Source: Azolla caroliniana (taxonomy: Eukaryota; Polypodiophyta). Taken from it: DNA of 64,000 nt. Below the pieces are notes generated by a model. That model ran no database searches, was not told where the DNA came from, and worked only from the letters and a program-made list of their open reading frames with translations. Below are positions 53,907 through 64,000 of the stretch, in pieces. Within the stretch, counting starts at the first letter, position 1. Each line of letters opens with the position of its first letter. The position numbers and the translations under genes were made by a program. The stretch is from contig JBHGNT010000015.1 in the NCBI GenBank assembly GCA_043228905.1, positions 4,092,001 through 4,156,000 of the forward strand, in the 5' to 3' direction.

Positions 53907-54293
53907 TGTTGAGAGACAAGCTCAACATCGGCCAGATCGGCTGAAGAAGCCGAGGACCGGATCGGTTGGGACCGATCGGTTAGGCCGAGTACATAAACCG
54001 GGAGATCGTTAGGAAAGATATTCCGTGAGGAATATATTTGGGAGTTAGTGTAGGGGCTCTTGATGAGCATTGAAGTACTGTCAGTACTTCGGTCAGTCCT
54101 TCTAGGGCTTGTATAAAAGTGTTCACTGAGCACGTCTTATGTACAGAGATTGAGTATTATTGTGGAATATAGTTTTTTGTGTTTCTCTCTCTGTCTCTCC
54201 CGCGTATATCGTGTAAGCCTAAGCTCTCCATTGAACCTGAGTTTCCTTCCTCTGTTCTGTCTTCATACTTGCTTCCGCACGCTACTTTCTACA
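53907..54293 (+). repeat. Element B 3' LTR (387 bp)
   Basis: It starts TGTTGAGAGACAAG and ends TTTCTACA. The TATA-like CTTGTATAAAAGTG lies at ~54107. The purine tract GAGGGGGAG precedes it. Confidence 0.92.
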
Positions 54294-56709
54294 CTTCTAA
54301 CATGTTGAACCGCTCAAGCACCTTTGTCACGTATTTCTCCTGTGACAACCACAATTGCTTCTTTGACTGGTCCCGGATGATGTGCATCCCCAGCATCTGT
54401 CTTGCCGGACCCAATTCTTTCATTGCGAAAGTTCGGTTGAGAGCCTTCTTCAACATCCGTATTTTGGCTTGGTCCCATCCGACGATCAACATGTCGTCCA
54501 TGTACAGAAGGAGTATCAGGAAGTTTCCTCCTTCGAACTTCTTCACAAACATGCAGTGATCGGCCTGCGTCTTGTGGTACCCTTAATCGGTCATGAAGGA
54601 GTCGAACTTCCGGTACCATTGTCAGGGAGCCTGCTTCAGTCCATACAGGCTCTTCTTCAACCGGCAAACCAGGTGCTCCTTCCCTTCCTCCACGAATCCT
54701 TCCTGTTGCTGCATGTAGATCTCCTCTTCGAGGTCATCGTGAAGGAATGTCGTCTTCACGTCCAGTTGCTCTACCTCGAGGTTCATGCTTGCCGCTATAC
54801 TTAGCATTGTCCGGATGGAGGTCATCTTTACTACTGGGGAAAATATCTCGTCGAAGTCCACACCCTTCTTTTGCTAGAACCCCTTCACCACGATCCTGGC
54901 TTTGTATCTCGGGGGTTTGCCGGCATCTCCCGGTTTCAACTTGTACACCCACTTGTTTCGGAGTGCCCGCTTTCCTTTCGGCAACTCCACCAATTCGTAC
55001 GTATGGTTCTCATGCAGGGAATCCATGTCATCCTGCATGGCACTTAACCATTTGTGGCTATGGGCGTCACTTTTAGCTTCCTCGAAGCTTTCTGGCTCCT
55101 CCTCATCGGTTAGCAACACATGCTCTGCATCTGGAAATCTCTGGGGGGGCCTTCTCTCTCTGAGAGGATATCTCCATCTTTGGCTTTCGGCAACCGGCTC
55201 CTCTATTTGTTCTTCATCCGAATCCGATTCGAGATCTTGGCCAGTTCCGGTTTCACCTATTCCTTCTGCTTCGGCCTGTCTTGTCTCCTCACCGTCACCG
55301 GCCGGTTCATCGAGTGCTAACCGGTCTCTTGCCGGTTGGGTCTGCTCATCGTAGAATCGATCCTTACCGGTCGACTTGGAGTTCACTATCTTCTTCTCCG
55401 ACTCCCAGTCGGTGAGCGTCTTGTCCTCCATGAAGATAATATCTCGACTCCGGAATACCTTCTTGTCAACAGGATCCCACACTTGGTAGCCAAACTCATA
55501 ATCGCCGTATCCGAGGAATATGCATGGTCGGGTCTTTGGTTCCAACTTTCCTCTCCGGTCCTTAGCAACATGCACGTACGCAAGACACCCGAACACCTTC
55601 AGATGCCAGTAGGACACTTCCTTACCGGTCCATACTCTTTGCGGCGTGTCTCCATCCAAGGGTACTGAGGGTGATTTGTTTATCACATATGTCGCCGTCG
55701 ACAGTGCCTCAGCCCAAAAATTCTTGGGTAATTTTGCATGCGCTAGCATACTCCGGACCCTCTCCATTATGGTCTGGTTCATCCTCTCGGCCAACCCGTT
55801 TAGTTCCGGCGTCTTCGGCACGGTAAATTCGAGCCGGATTCCCTTCGAGCGGCAGTACTCCTCAAACTGCCCCCGGTATTCTCCTCCATTATCTACTCGA
55901 ACCGCCTTCAGCTTCCGGCCGATTTCTCTTTCCACTCTCGCATGGAGCTCTTTGAAGACGGATAGCACCTGATCCTTCGTCTTCAACGGTGTGGCCCACA
56001 ACCTCCTGCTGTGGTCATCTATGAACGTCACGAAGTACTGCGATCCTGCATGTGACTTCGTGTCCACTTGACACACATCAGTATGCACCAACTCTAGTGG
56101 TGCATTACGTCTCATCGGTGTCCTCGATCGGAAGGAGGTCCGGTTTTGCTTACCGGCTAGGCAGTCGATGCACCTCTCAAGATGCACTTTCTTCACCGGA
56201 ATGAGGTTGTCATCGACAAGCCTCTTCATCAACTTCATGCTCATGTGACACAGTCTCTTGTGCCACAGCTCACCGACAGTGTCGGAAGCCATGTTCACTT
56301 CTTCCGGGCATAACCGGGCATTCATCAAGTACAACGTGTTGACCTTCCGGGCCCGAGCCACAATTAGGCTCCCTTTGCTGAACTTCATAACACCGTTCCG
56401 GATGCTACCCGTGTAGCCTTCATCATCTAGCCGACCGGCTGATATCAGGTTCAGTCGAACCTCCGAAACGTGTCGGACATCCTTCAGCAACAACTTGCAT
56501 CTGGTTGGTGTTGTCAACCACACGTCTCCTATGCCGACTATTCGGCATGTACCTTCATTCCCCATCCAGACACAGCCGTGATCACCGGCTGAGTAGGATG
56601 AGAAGCATTTCCGATTCGGAGTAAGGTGGAACGATGCTCCGGAGTCGACCACCCAGGTCATCTCTTTGCCGGCAAGGTTTAGCTCACTCTCCTCCGTGAT
56701 GAGCATCAA
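54294..56709 (-). pseudogene. Element A pol (protease, integrase, reverse transcriptase)
   Basis: Protease WVVDSGASFHLTP is followed by the integrase zinc region (LWHKRLCHMS, CIDCLAGKQ) and catalytic motifs (FIDDHSRR, RVDNGGEY, NGLAERMNQTIMERVR). Reverse transcriptase shows [26 protein letters not shown] and YMDDMLIVG. Amber and ochre stops occur near 54586 and 54874, for example GF*QKKGVDFDE where CAG probably became TAG. The frame is cut at 54294 by element B. Confidence 0.88.
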
Positions 56710-57569
56710 CTCTTCTTCACTTGCCGCGATTGCCGTCGTCCCCTTCCGGTCCGTTCCCCGCCGATCTTTACCGTTCCGGTCAGGTGTCTGCTTCGAATCG
56801 GTATCGTCAGTTTCCTTGTCTTTTCGGAAGTGCCGACAGTTCTTCTGGAAGTGTCCCAGCTTGCCGCAATAGAAGCAGGTAGGCCTCCCCCTTGACTTTG
56901 ACAGTGTCCCAACTTCTCCCGGTTCTGGGGACTACGATTCCTTTGTCTTCCGCGTTCCGATTCGGTAATGAGCGCTTTGGAGTCGGAGTTCGTATCCTTG
57001 TCTTTCCGACGCACCTCCTCATCCAGCAAGCTCGACTTCACTTTTGCTAGGGATAACTGTTTCCCTTCCGGCCCGGCATTGCCCAAAGTGACAACCAACG
57101 TCTCCCAACTATCTGGGAGGGAACCGAGTTGGAGTAATGCTAGTACCTCATCGGCGAGAGGTACTTCCAATGATGTTGCCTGGTGTATCAGCCCCTGGAA
57201 GGCATTCATGTGCTCCGCCATGCAGGAGCCATCTTGGTACCGGAGTCTTACTAGCTTCCGAAATACCGAAACCTGATTAACAACATTTTTGTTCTGAAAC
57301 ATAATGCCGATCTTCTCCCAGAGCTCATGAGCCTTGCTCTCTTCATTGAAGTTGTTGTATAGACTCATGTCGATGAAGCACCGTATATATGCCGTTGTCT
57401 TCATGTGCATCACCTCCCATATCGTGGCATCGATTTTGTTCGGTCTCTTCTCCATGAACTGAACCGGCAGCCAAAGATCCTTAACCACGAGCATGTCCCT
57501 CATCTTCGACTTCCACACTGAATAGTTGGAGCCGGTGAGCTTGAACATGCCTCCCAATGAATCATCCAT
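56706..57569 (-). pseudogene. Element A gag, frameshifted
   Basis: It starts MDDSLGGMFKLTGSNYSVWK, a Copia gag N-terminus, and continues through a capsid-like region. The zinc knuckle CFYCGKLGHFQKNC (~56850-56890) is in another frame, so a frameshift lies just before it. The knuckle frame continues into pol. Confidence 0.8.
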
Positions 57570-57585
57570 TTTTCTGTGTCGTTTT

Positions 57586-57597
57586 GCTCTCATACCA
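57586..57597 (-). promoter_or_regulatory. Primer-binding site for tRNA-iMet (element A)
   Basis: It reads TGGTATGAGAGC, one change from the usual Copia site TGGTATCAGAGC, 3 nt inside the LTR. Confidence 0.8.
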
Positions 57598-57600
57598 GAT

Positions 57601-58342
57601 TGAAAGGAATACGGCTTCCTAAGCTATGCTCGGCCACAACCGAGACGTCGGATCAAGCGCAAAAAACAGGGACGTGATGAGATGTATCTACACACGAAAC
57701 AGTAAAGAAGAGAGTGCACTGGATGTTAACGTGGAAAACCCAAATCTGGGAAAAACCACAACAGCCCTCAGACTGCAAAATATCACTATATCAAGATTAC
57801 AACAATGGGGCACAGAGGCAACGACCCCTTGCTCCCTCGCTTCGCCACTAGGCGGTTACAACAGAGGCGACGACCTCTTCCTCTCTCTCTCTCTCTTCTC
57901 TGTACACAGTTACGCTCTGAATTATCGCCACAACGATAATAATACAACCAGCTCTACATCATTACTATTAAGTTTGCCCTAGGTCATATTTATACTAATA
58001 TGACTTTCAGGCTATTTACAAATATAGCCCCAGTGGGCTCTCTGGAACATATTTACATATATGTCCCTTCCATCCGATGAGAGGTTCTCACCGGGCCTAC
58101 AACATCCGGTTCTCATCGGGTCTTCCGTTGCCGGGTACTCATCATCCGGTTCTCACCGGGTCTTCCGTTGCCGGGTACTCATCATCCGGTTCTCACCAGG
58201 TCTTCCGTTGCCGGGTACTCCACATCCGGTTCTCACCGGGTCTTCCGTTGTCGGGTACTCCACATCAGGATTCGGCCTCGGTCGAGTTGCTCATCAATAT
58301 TGTTCTTCTCAGTTCCCATCCGGGAGGGACCTGTTTCCTAAC
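57601..58342 (-). repeat. Element A 5' LTR (742 bp)
   Basis: It has the same ends as the 3' LTR. At 58077-58260 a ~40-bp motif with GGTTCTCACCGGGTCTTCCG is repeated about four times. Confidence 0.88.
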
Positions 58343-58347
58343 AATCC

Positions 58348-60605
58348 CGGTAGGTGAGATAATGTAACTCATGAATTTGAGAGAGGGGCTATCGAATTCG
58401 TATTCTCACTTTTGGCGAAAAGCCCATATTCTCGGAGTTTGGTGAGAATCAGTCAGATGTGGTGTGTGTGCTCCTCCTAGTTGAAAGAAAAAACTAGGAT
58501 GTCGTCAAGGTAGATGACCACGAAATGATCGAGATACTCTCGAAAAATATCGTTCATCATGTGCTTGAAGATGGCTGGAGCGTTGGTAAGGCCGAATGGC
58601 ATCACTTTGTACTCGAAATGTCCATAGCGCGTACGAAAGGCCATTTTCCATTCGTCCCCAGACTTGACGCGCACCAAATTGTAGGTGTCCCGAAGGTCGA
58701 TTCTAGAGAAGATATGTGTAGTTCAGAGTCGATCCAAAAGTGCTGGAATTAAGGGTAGGGGGTAACAATTACACACTGTAACTTTGTTGAGACCCTGATA
58801 ATCCACACATAAGCGTAAGGAGCAGTTCTTCTTTTTGACAAATAAGATTGGTGCCCCAATCGGTGATTTGGAGGGTTGAATGAAACCCTTCGCGAGATTC
58901 TCAGCTAGATATCTGAGGAGAGCCTCAAGTTCGGGTTCCGATAACCCATAGATAGGAACGAATGGGGGATGCTCACCATCTTGGAGTTCGATTGGGCAAT
59001 CGTAGGGGCGATGAGCTGGTAACCGATCAACATTCCGCTTTTCGAAGATGTCGGAAAGTTGCTATATCGTATGGGTAAATTGTTGACAAGAACGGTGACA
59101 TCCCCCAACACAACGACTAATGTAGCGAGTGTCGTGACCTAGCAAGAATTAACCTTACTGGAAAAGTGATGGAGTGGTTACACCAATCCACTGTTGGATT
59201 GTGTGTCTCCAACCAAGATAGCCCCAACACAATCGGATGTTGGGGGGTTGCGATGAGGTAGAACGTGAGTTCCTCCTAGTGCGCCCCAACTTGAAATACC
59301 AACGGGATAGTGGCTTCGGTAACTGACCCCGAAGAGAGAACCTGGCCGTTGATCGCTTCAACGGATGTGGGTTGTGATGTGCGAACGGTGGGATATTATG
59401 TGCACGGACAAACGATTTATCGATAAAGCAAGTAGATGCTCCGAAGTCGAGCAAGGCATGAAAATTTATTGAAGTCGAACCAAAACAAAGACTTACTTGC
59501 AAAGAAAACCCTCCTAATGGCGGAACGGACTTGTAGGAGCATGGAGAAGGTGAGTAATGGGAAGCCTCCAGTGGCATGGCTCCTACTACAATCGGACTTG
59601 GTCATTTTTCTGTCGTCGAGGAACCTCCGCAAGACGTGCATGATGGAATTGGTGTTGCGGGCCCCGCTCCGGGCAGTGGCGGATGACATGGCCGGGGTTG
59701 CCACAATAGAGACAGAGTCCATTGTCCCGACGATGTTGGCGTTGGGCTTCGGTTAGTGGTTGGAATCGAGCATGGTCGATCTCCATCGGGATATGGAAAT
59801 TGACCTCTGTCGTGGTATGGGTATCACTGGGTGAAGGTAAGGTTTGCGTGGGAGACAATTAGGGCCTAACGATTGATGTGTTTCGGGAAGAAGCCTGAGC
59901 CCTACAAGTCCCCCTTTCTTCTTGACGAAGTTCGAAGAGACGATTGTCACACTGGACAGCTTGGGAGATTACTTGAGACAACGATGTGGGCTCCAGGAAG
60001 TTTAAAAGAAGGGTCTTGATGTCATTTCGGAGGCCGCGACGGAAATGGTCATCCCAACTAACATCGCAGGCAATCTGATGGAACTCTGAGGCGTAGACCG
60101 AGGCTAGACATGAGCCTTGTTGGAAAGAATAAAGCTTTGTGAGTGTCGTTCGTTGCTGGTCTGTCTCCCCAAATTTCGCTTCGAGCTCCTCAATGAAAGC
60201 GGTGAAGTTTTCTAAGAGAGGGGATGACACCTCGATCAAGGGTGCGAACCATGCTTGCGCCGGCCCGGAGAGAAGCGTGCCGACAAGCCTAACACGAGAA
60301 AAGTTGCTAGCATAACGTTGGGGCTGTAACCGGATGATAAGCCGAATTTGGTTGATGAAGTTGCGAAGATATGCCCTTGTGCCATTATATTTGTCTGGTA
60401 GGCTAATGTTTGGTTCGAGGACATATGGATGCGAAGAGGATGTGGTCAGGCTAGGTGCCGACAGTGGTTGTGACTCGATGGGTGGTGGATTTCTTCAAGT
60501 GCCGGATTGCAACTCTCGTAATGATTCCCGAAGGATTTCATTCTCTAGCTGAAGTTGTTGCAAGGCTGTCATGATTTGGTTTGGGTTGTCGACGGAGCTG
60601 GACAT
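58348..60605 (-). pseudogene. Element G (Ty3/Gypsy): gag, protease and RT piece
   Basis: Gag starts at 60605 (MSSSVDNPNQIMTALQQLQL) and continues after an in-frame stop with DKYNGTRAYLRNFINQIRL, VGTLLSGPAQAWFAPLIE and a knuckle CLYCGNPGHVIRHC (~59715). Protease ALLDFGASTCFID is at ~59450. Reverse transcriptase [20 protein letters not shown] and IYLDDILVF lies at ~58500-58650. Stops and frameshifts are frequent, so it is an old element. It is the oldest layer of the nest; its RNase H part continues at 36850-37152 beyond element A. Confidence 0.85.
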
Positions 60606-61440
60606 GGCAACAAGAATAGGGAAGGTGAACAAACTGTCACGAACAAGTATAATAGAGCAAAGCAAAGACAAGACTAGAACACAAGAGAGAGGAAAGGAAC
60701 AAGAACTCAACTAGAATCCATAACTGGTGTTGTTCACCTTGATTAGAATCAAGGTGCACCTGAGTATTTATACAAGAAGGTAGGGCTATGTAAGCCAACT
60801 AGAAATAGAGTATGCGTGATGATGCATGCAATAGAGAATGCATGAGAATGTGTGCAAGCTAGAAACATCCGATGTTCAATCTACACTACATGAAGTTGGA
60901 TTTGGTATAAGGATGCATGTGTAGTTCAATTGGTAGGGTTTCCCAATAGAGATGATGAGGTCTTAGGTTCAATACTTACCTTCCTCTGTGGCATATGTCT
61001 ATAACAGTCAAAAGTATTGACAAGTGCTTTGTTAATAATTAGGTAGTTAACTAGGGTTAATTAGTATCTAATTATGTGAGTAGTTAATAAGCGAAAGATT
61101 ATGTGATATGTGTGTGAGAGGAAGTTACACTTATGAACAATATTATAAATAGGGGATGATTAACGGGAGTGTATATTAAAAAGCATCATCAAATCCAAAA
61201 ATTCCCACAATGAGGTATATATACATCTCATATGCAAAGGTGCACATGTGTGAGTAGAATATAGGTACAAAGGTGTAAGTCCTATATTAAATGAACATGA
61301 GAGTGGAGGATGTACAATGTATCCCACTCAAGTAAAAATCCTATTTAAGGCTTTAAGGTCAACACACTAACTAGATTCTATCTAGGTAACCACTAAGTTA
61401 CGTGTGTTGACTAACTAACTAAATCTAGTTCAGCTTGATA
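60606..61440. other. Probable leader or LTR of element G, not delimited
   Basis: No ORF is supported. A tRNA-like stretch with TAGTTCAATTGG and TTAGGTTCAATAC lies at 60916-60990 on the plus strand. LTR ends could not be identified. Confidence 0.35.
60735..60756. other. 10-bp palindromic hairpin
   Basis: CACCTTGATT and its complement are separated by AG, upstream of the element G gag. Confidence 0.7.
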
Positions 61441-61444
61441 TCTC

Positions 61445-61647
61445 AACATACTTCAATGCTCATAACTGAGCTACTGACACTAACTCCTAGGAAGATAACT
61501 ACCTACTAGACTAGAATCGTAGGCCTCTAACGGTTTGCCAGCTCATGCGGATCTAGCTCTCCCATCCGGGTCACCGATCGGTCTTCATCCGATATGGCTC
61601 TTGGCTTGTTTAGCTGATCTGACCCATGTTGAACTTGCTTGTTAACA
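61445..61647 (-). repeat. Element J 3' LTR fragment (B-like Copia)
   Basis: The minus strand begins TGTTAACAAGCAAGTTCAAC after the purine tract TTGAGGGGGAG, as in element B. The far end is lost or diverged. Confidence 0.6.
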
Positions 61648-62563
61648 CTCCCCCTCAAGCTCAACTCAGGGTTCCTCTTGCTCTACCGGTCCGTTGCCTC
61701 GGCTTCTCCTGCCAGCTTGTCTCCTGGCACACGCTCCTTGACCTATTCGGTCCCACACTCTTCGACCTCCTCGGTCATCTTGTGTGCTCGTCAAGCCCTT
61801 CTCAGCTCCCTTGCTGTCGAGGCATCGACAACCCTCGACCCGTCTACTCCTTCGTTTTGGTATCGGCTTTGGCTGCCTCCTTGTCCGCTTGGCCTTCATG
61901 AAATTCGGCTCATCCGAATCAACCAACTTGACCGAATTGGTTCTTGTTCGAGTTGGCTGTCTCCAATTTGTCATCCTTTTTCAGGCCCTTGACTACATCC
62001 AACCATGTCTTGGTCCTGGCCTTTTTCTTCTGGTAAGCTCTGTCCTTCTTGACTCTACCGCCTTTGCTGCTTGGTCCAGCTCCATCGGATGTTTCTACTT
62101 CCTCAATTGATTCGGCTCTCGTTTTGTCCTCCTCTTCGGTTGTCTCATCAGTTCTCCCCCTCAAGTGCAGCAGTCGAGATGCTGGATACCAAGCATCTCC
62201 GAGAAGTGCTGCAACTTGCCCAATCCGAGCTCCTTGGTGAAGGTCTCAACCATCTACTGATCGGTTTGAACATACCGGAGTTCGACTTCACCGCTCTGAA
62301 CCCACTCGTGCACAAACTGATCGGTTTGAACATACCGGAGTTCGACTTCACCGCTCTGAACCCACTCGTGCACAAAGTGAAAAAGCACTTCTATGTGCTT
62401 TGTACAAGCATGGGACATGGGGTTGTTGGCCAGTTGCATGCTACTGATGTTGTCATAGCAGATCAGAATCGGAGTGGTAACTTCGACCCGTAAGTCCTGC
62501 AACAGCCATTGGAGCCATATAGCCTCACAAGTTGCGATGATGGTGCCTCGTTACTCAGCTTCG
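61648..62563 (-). pseudogene. Element J: Copia RNase H and charged C-terminal extension
   Basis: RNase H reads ATCEAIWLQWLLQDL, YDNISSMQLANNPMSHACTK and HIEVLFHFVHEW. A 60-bp segment encoding VHEWVQSGEVELRYVQTDQF is duplicated at 62257-62316 and 62317-62376. The tail (TTEEEDKTRAESIEEVE, KLETANSNKNQ, KPIPKRRSRRVEG, ending EEP-stop) matches the tail of element B. Element H interrupts it at ~62564. Confidence 0.75.
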
Positions 62564-63196
62564 TGTCAGGAACTGCACGCTCCCTATGCGCAACGCTCAG
62601 CCACAACCGAGCTTAGAATCATACAAAGAAAACGGGTAACGAAAGACACACGACACAAAGGAGAGAAGAGTACACAGGATGTTTAATGTGGAAAACCTTG
62701 AGAGGGAAAAACCATGGGAGTCCACAGACTCCAAACTATCACTATATCACAATGATTACAACAGTGAGCTCACAGAGGCAACGACCTCGCGCTCACGACC
62801 TTCGCCACAGGCGGCGGTTACAACAGAGGCAACGACCTCTTCCTCTCTCTCTCTCTGTACACTGTTACGAGCTCTCTCTTCTTGCACCAACAAGAATGAC
62901 AACAACAACATCAAAAGTTTGCCCTAAGTCATATTTATACTAATATGACTTTTCGGCTATTTACAAATATAGCCACGATGGACTCTCAGAAACATATTTA
63001 CGAATATGTCTCTTCATCCGGAGAGCGCTCCTCATCGGGCCTGCATCATCCGGATCTTGCCGGGCACTCATCATCCGGTTCTCATCGGGTCTGCACCATC
63101 CGGCTCTCCGTAGCCGGGTACTCCTCATCCGGTTCTCACCGAGTCTGCGCTTTCCGGCTCTCCGTAGCCGGGCACTCCTCATCCGGTTTCCTAACA
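62564..63196 (-). repeat. Element H 3' LTR (A-like Copia)
   Basis: It ends CCTAACA at 63196 like element A and shares CAACCGAG, the ATATTTATACTAATATGACTTT-like stretch and CATCCGGTTCTCA repeats. The left edge near 62564 is approximate. Confidence 0.7.
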
Positions 63197-64000
63197 AACT
63201 CCCCCTTCACTCCGGCATGGGATGTCTTACTAGTCCAACTCGCTTCCGGCATGCATCCAGCTTGTCGGGTATCAGTACTTTGGTCAACATATCTGACCCA
63301 TTCTTGGCCGTGTGGATCTTTGTCAGCGCGAACTCCTGGTCATCTACTCTTTCCCGGATCCAGTGATACCTTCGCTGAATATGCTTCATCCGGGAATGGT
63401 AGGCCACATTCTTAGCAAGGTGGATGGCACTTTGATTGTCGCAATAGAGTCAGTATTCATCTTGCCGGATACCGAGCTCTCCGATGAAGTCCTTCATCCA
63501 TAATATTTCCTTGCCGGCTTCCACAGCCGCCGTGTACTCCGCCTCCGTGGTTGACAACGCAACCGTCTTCTGCAGCCTTGACTGCCACGAAACAGCTCCC
63601 CCTGCATATGTCATTACATACCCGGATGTAGACCGGTTGGTATCCACATCAGCCGACATGTCCGAATCGGTAAAACCGTCAAGTTGAGGTTTTCCGGAGC
63701 CGAATCGGAGACACATATGCGAAGTGCCCTTCAAGTACCGGAGTATCCATTTGACCGCGTTCCAGTGCTCCTTGCCGGGATTGCTCATGAACCGGCTCAC
63801 CACTCCGACTGCGTATCCTATATCCGGTCGGGTACACACCATTTCGTACATCAAGCTCCCGACGGCAGAGGCATATGGAACCTTCATCATATCAGCCTTC
63901 TCTGCTTTCGTCTTCGGGCTTTGCTTACCGAATAATCTGCAGTTTGTTGGAAGTGTCGATCCGACAGGTTTCGCTTCTAACATGTTGAACCACTGAAGCA
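63197..64000 (-). pseudogene. Element H Copia pol, RT end and RNase H (runs off the window)
   Basis: Frame 63450-63983 reads KPVGSTLPTNCRLFGKQSPK, MYEMVCTRPDIGYAVGVVSR, FTDSDMSADVDTNRSTSGY, VSWQSRLQKTVALSTTEAEY and GKEILWMKDFIGELG. The end of RNase H (HIQRRYHWIRERV, DMLTKVLIPDKLD) is at 63207-63400. It is the closest relative of element A and keeps the segment A has lost. Confidence 0.8.

Larger units (their letters stand above)
38557..54293 (+). mobile_element. Element B: Copia retrotransposon, split by C and D
   Basis: The LTRs are 387 bp each. The 5' LTR is 38557-38785 plus 42385-42542, split by C, and the 3' LTR is 53907-54293. The 5-bp duplication CTTCT lies at 38552-38556 and 54294-54298. 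The protease and integrase are missing, so it was non-autonomous even before D arrived. About four differences between the LTRs were noticed. Confidence 0.93.
37158..58342 (-). mobile_element. Element A: Copia retrotransposon, itself split by element B
   Basis: The 5' LTR is 57601-58342 and the 3' LTR is 37158-37800. The 5-bp duplication ATCCC lies at 37153-37157 and 58343-58347. The internal region continues from ~57600 to 54294, is interrupted by B (38557-54293), and resumes at 38556. It sits inside Gypsy element G. Confidence 0.92.

Overview
This window is nuclear DNA of a land plant. The evidence is plant-type Copia and Ty3/Gypsy elements, a tRNA-Lys(CUU) repeat array, short spliced exons with GT-AG introns, and nested LTR retrotransposons. 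The one cellular protein gene that can be followed (29.8-34.0 kb, minus strand) resembles SAS-4/CPAP, a centriole-assembly protein. That family is retained by plants with swimming sperm (bryophytes, lycophytes, ferns, cycads, Ginkgo) and lost in flowering plants, so I infer such a lineage. The species cannot be named from the sequence.

Layout. 1-21.06 kb: a tandem array of roughly 0.7-kb units. Each unit carries one recognisable tRNA-Lys(CUU) copy and a second, older tRNA-Lys relic, both on the minus strand; the unit is itself an ancient dimer of two ~350-bp halves. Only the copy at 431-503 has a perfect cloverleaf. The array is interrupted by a Copia fragment (6.94-7.70 kb), LTR element E (8.69-12.64 kb) and an LTR-like insert (17.66-18.90 kb). 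21.1-27.2 kb: decayed retroelements (F, K1, K2 and a B-type LTR fragment). 27.5-29.0 kb: tandem tRNA-like relics and AT-rich DNA. 29.8-34.0 kb: the SAS-4/CPAP-like gene. 34.3-36.8 kb: an inverted repeat, simple and tandem repeats and a LINE remnant. 36.85-60.6 kb: a four-level nest. Gypsy element G is split by Copia A, A is split by Copia B, and B is split by C (in its 5' LTR) and D (in its pol). The target-site duplications of A, B, C and D can be read. 61.4-64 kb: Copia J split by Copia H, which leaves the window.

The most interesting content is a retrotransposon group, here called the TGTCG group: C, D, E and the decayed F. LTR ends read TGTCGTG...ACGACA or close variants. C, D and E have a primer-binding site matching the 3' end of tRNA-Trp and an almost invariant 20-nt hairpin just before the polypurine tract. 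The LTRs of all four contain tRNA-like A-box/B-box modules. D looks autonomous, with a complete gag-protease and pol, an FLDD reverse-transcriptase motif and LTRs that read identical. C and E encode only a large gag-like protein, yet keep the cis signals of D. This looks like an autonomous element with gag-only partners. The hairpin is read in two different frames in C and E and is untranslated in D, so its conservation acts on nucleic acid rather than protein.
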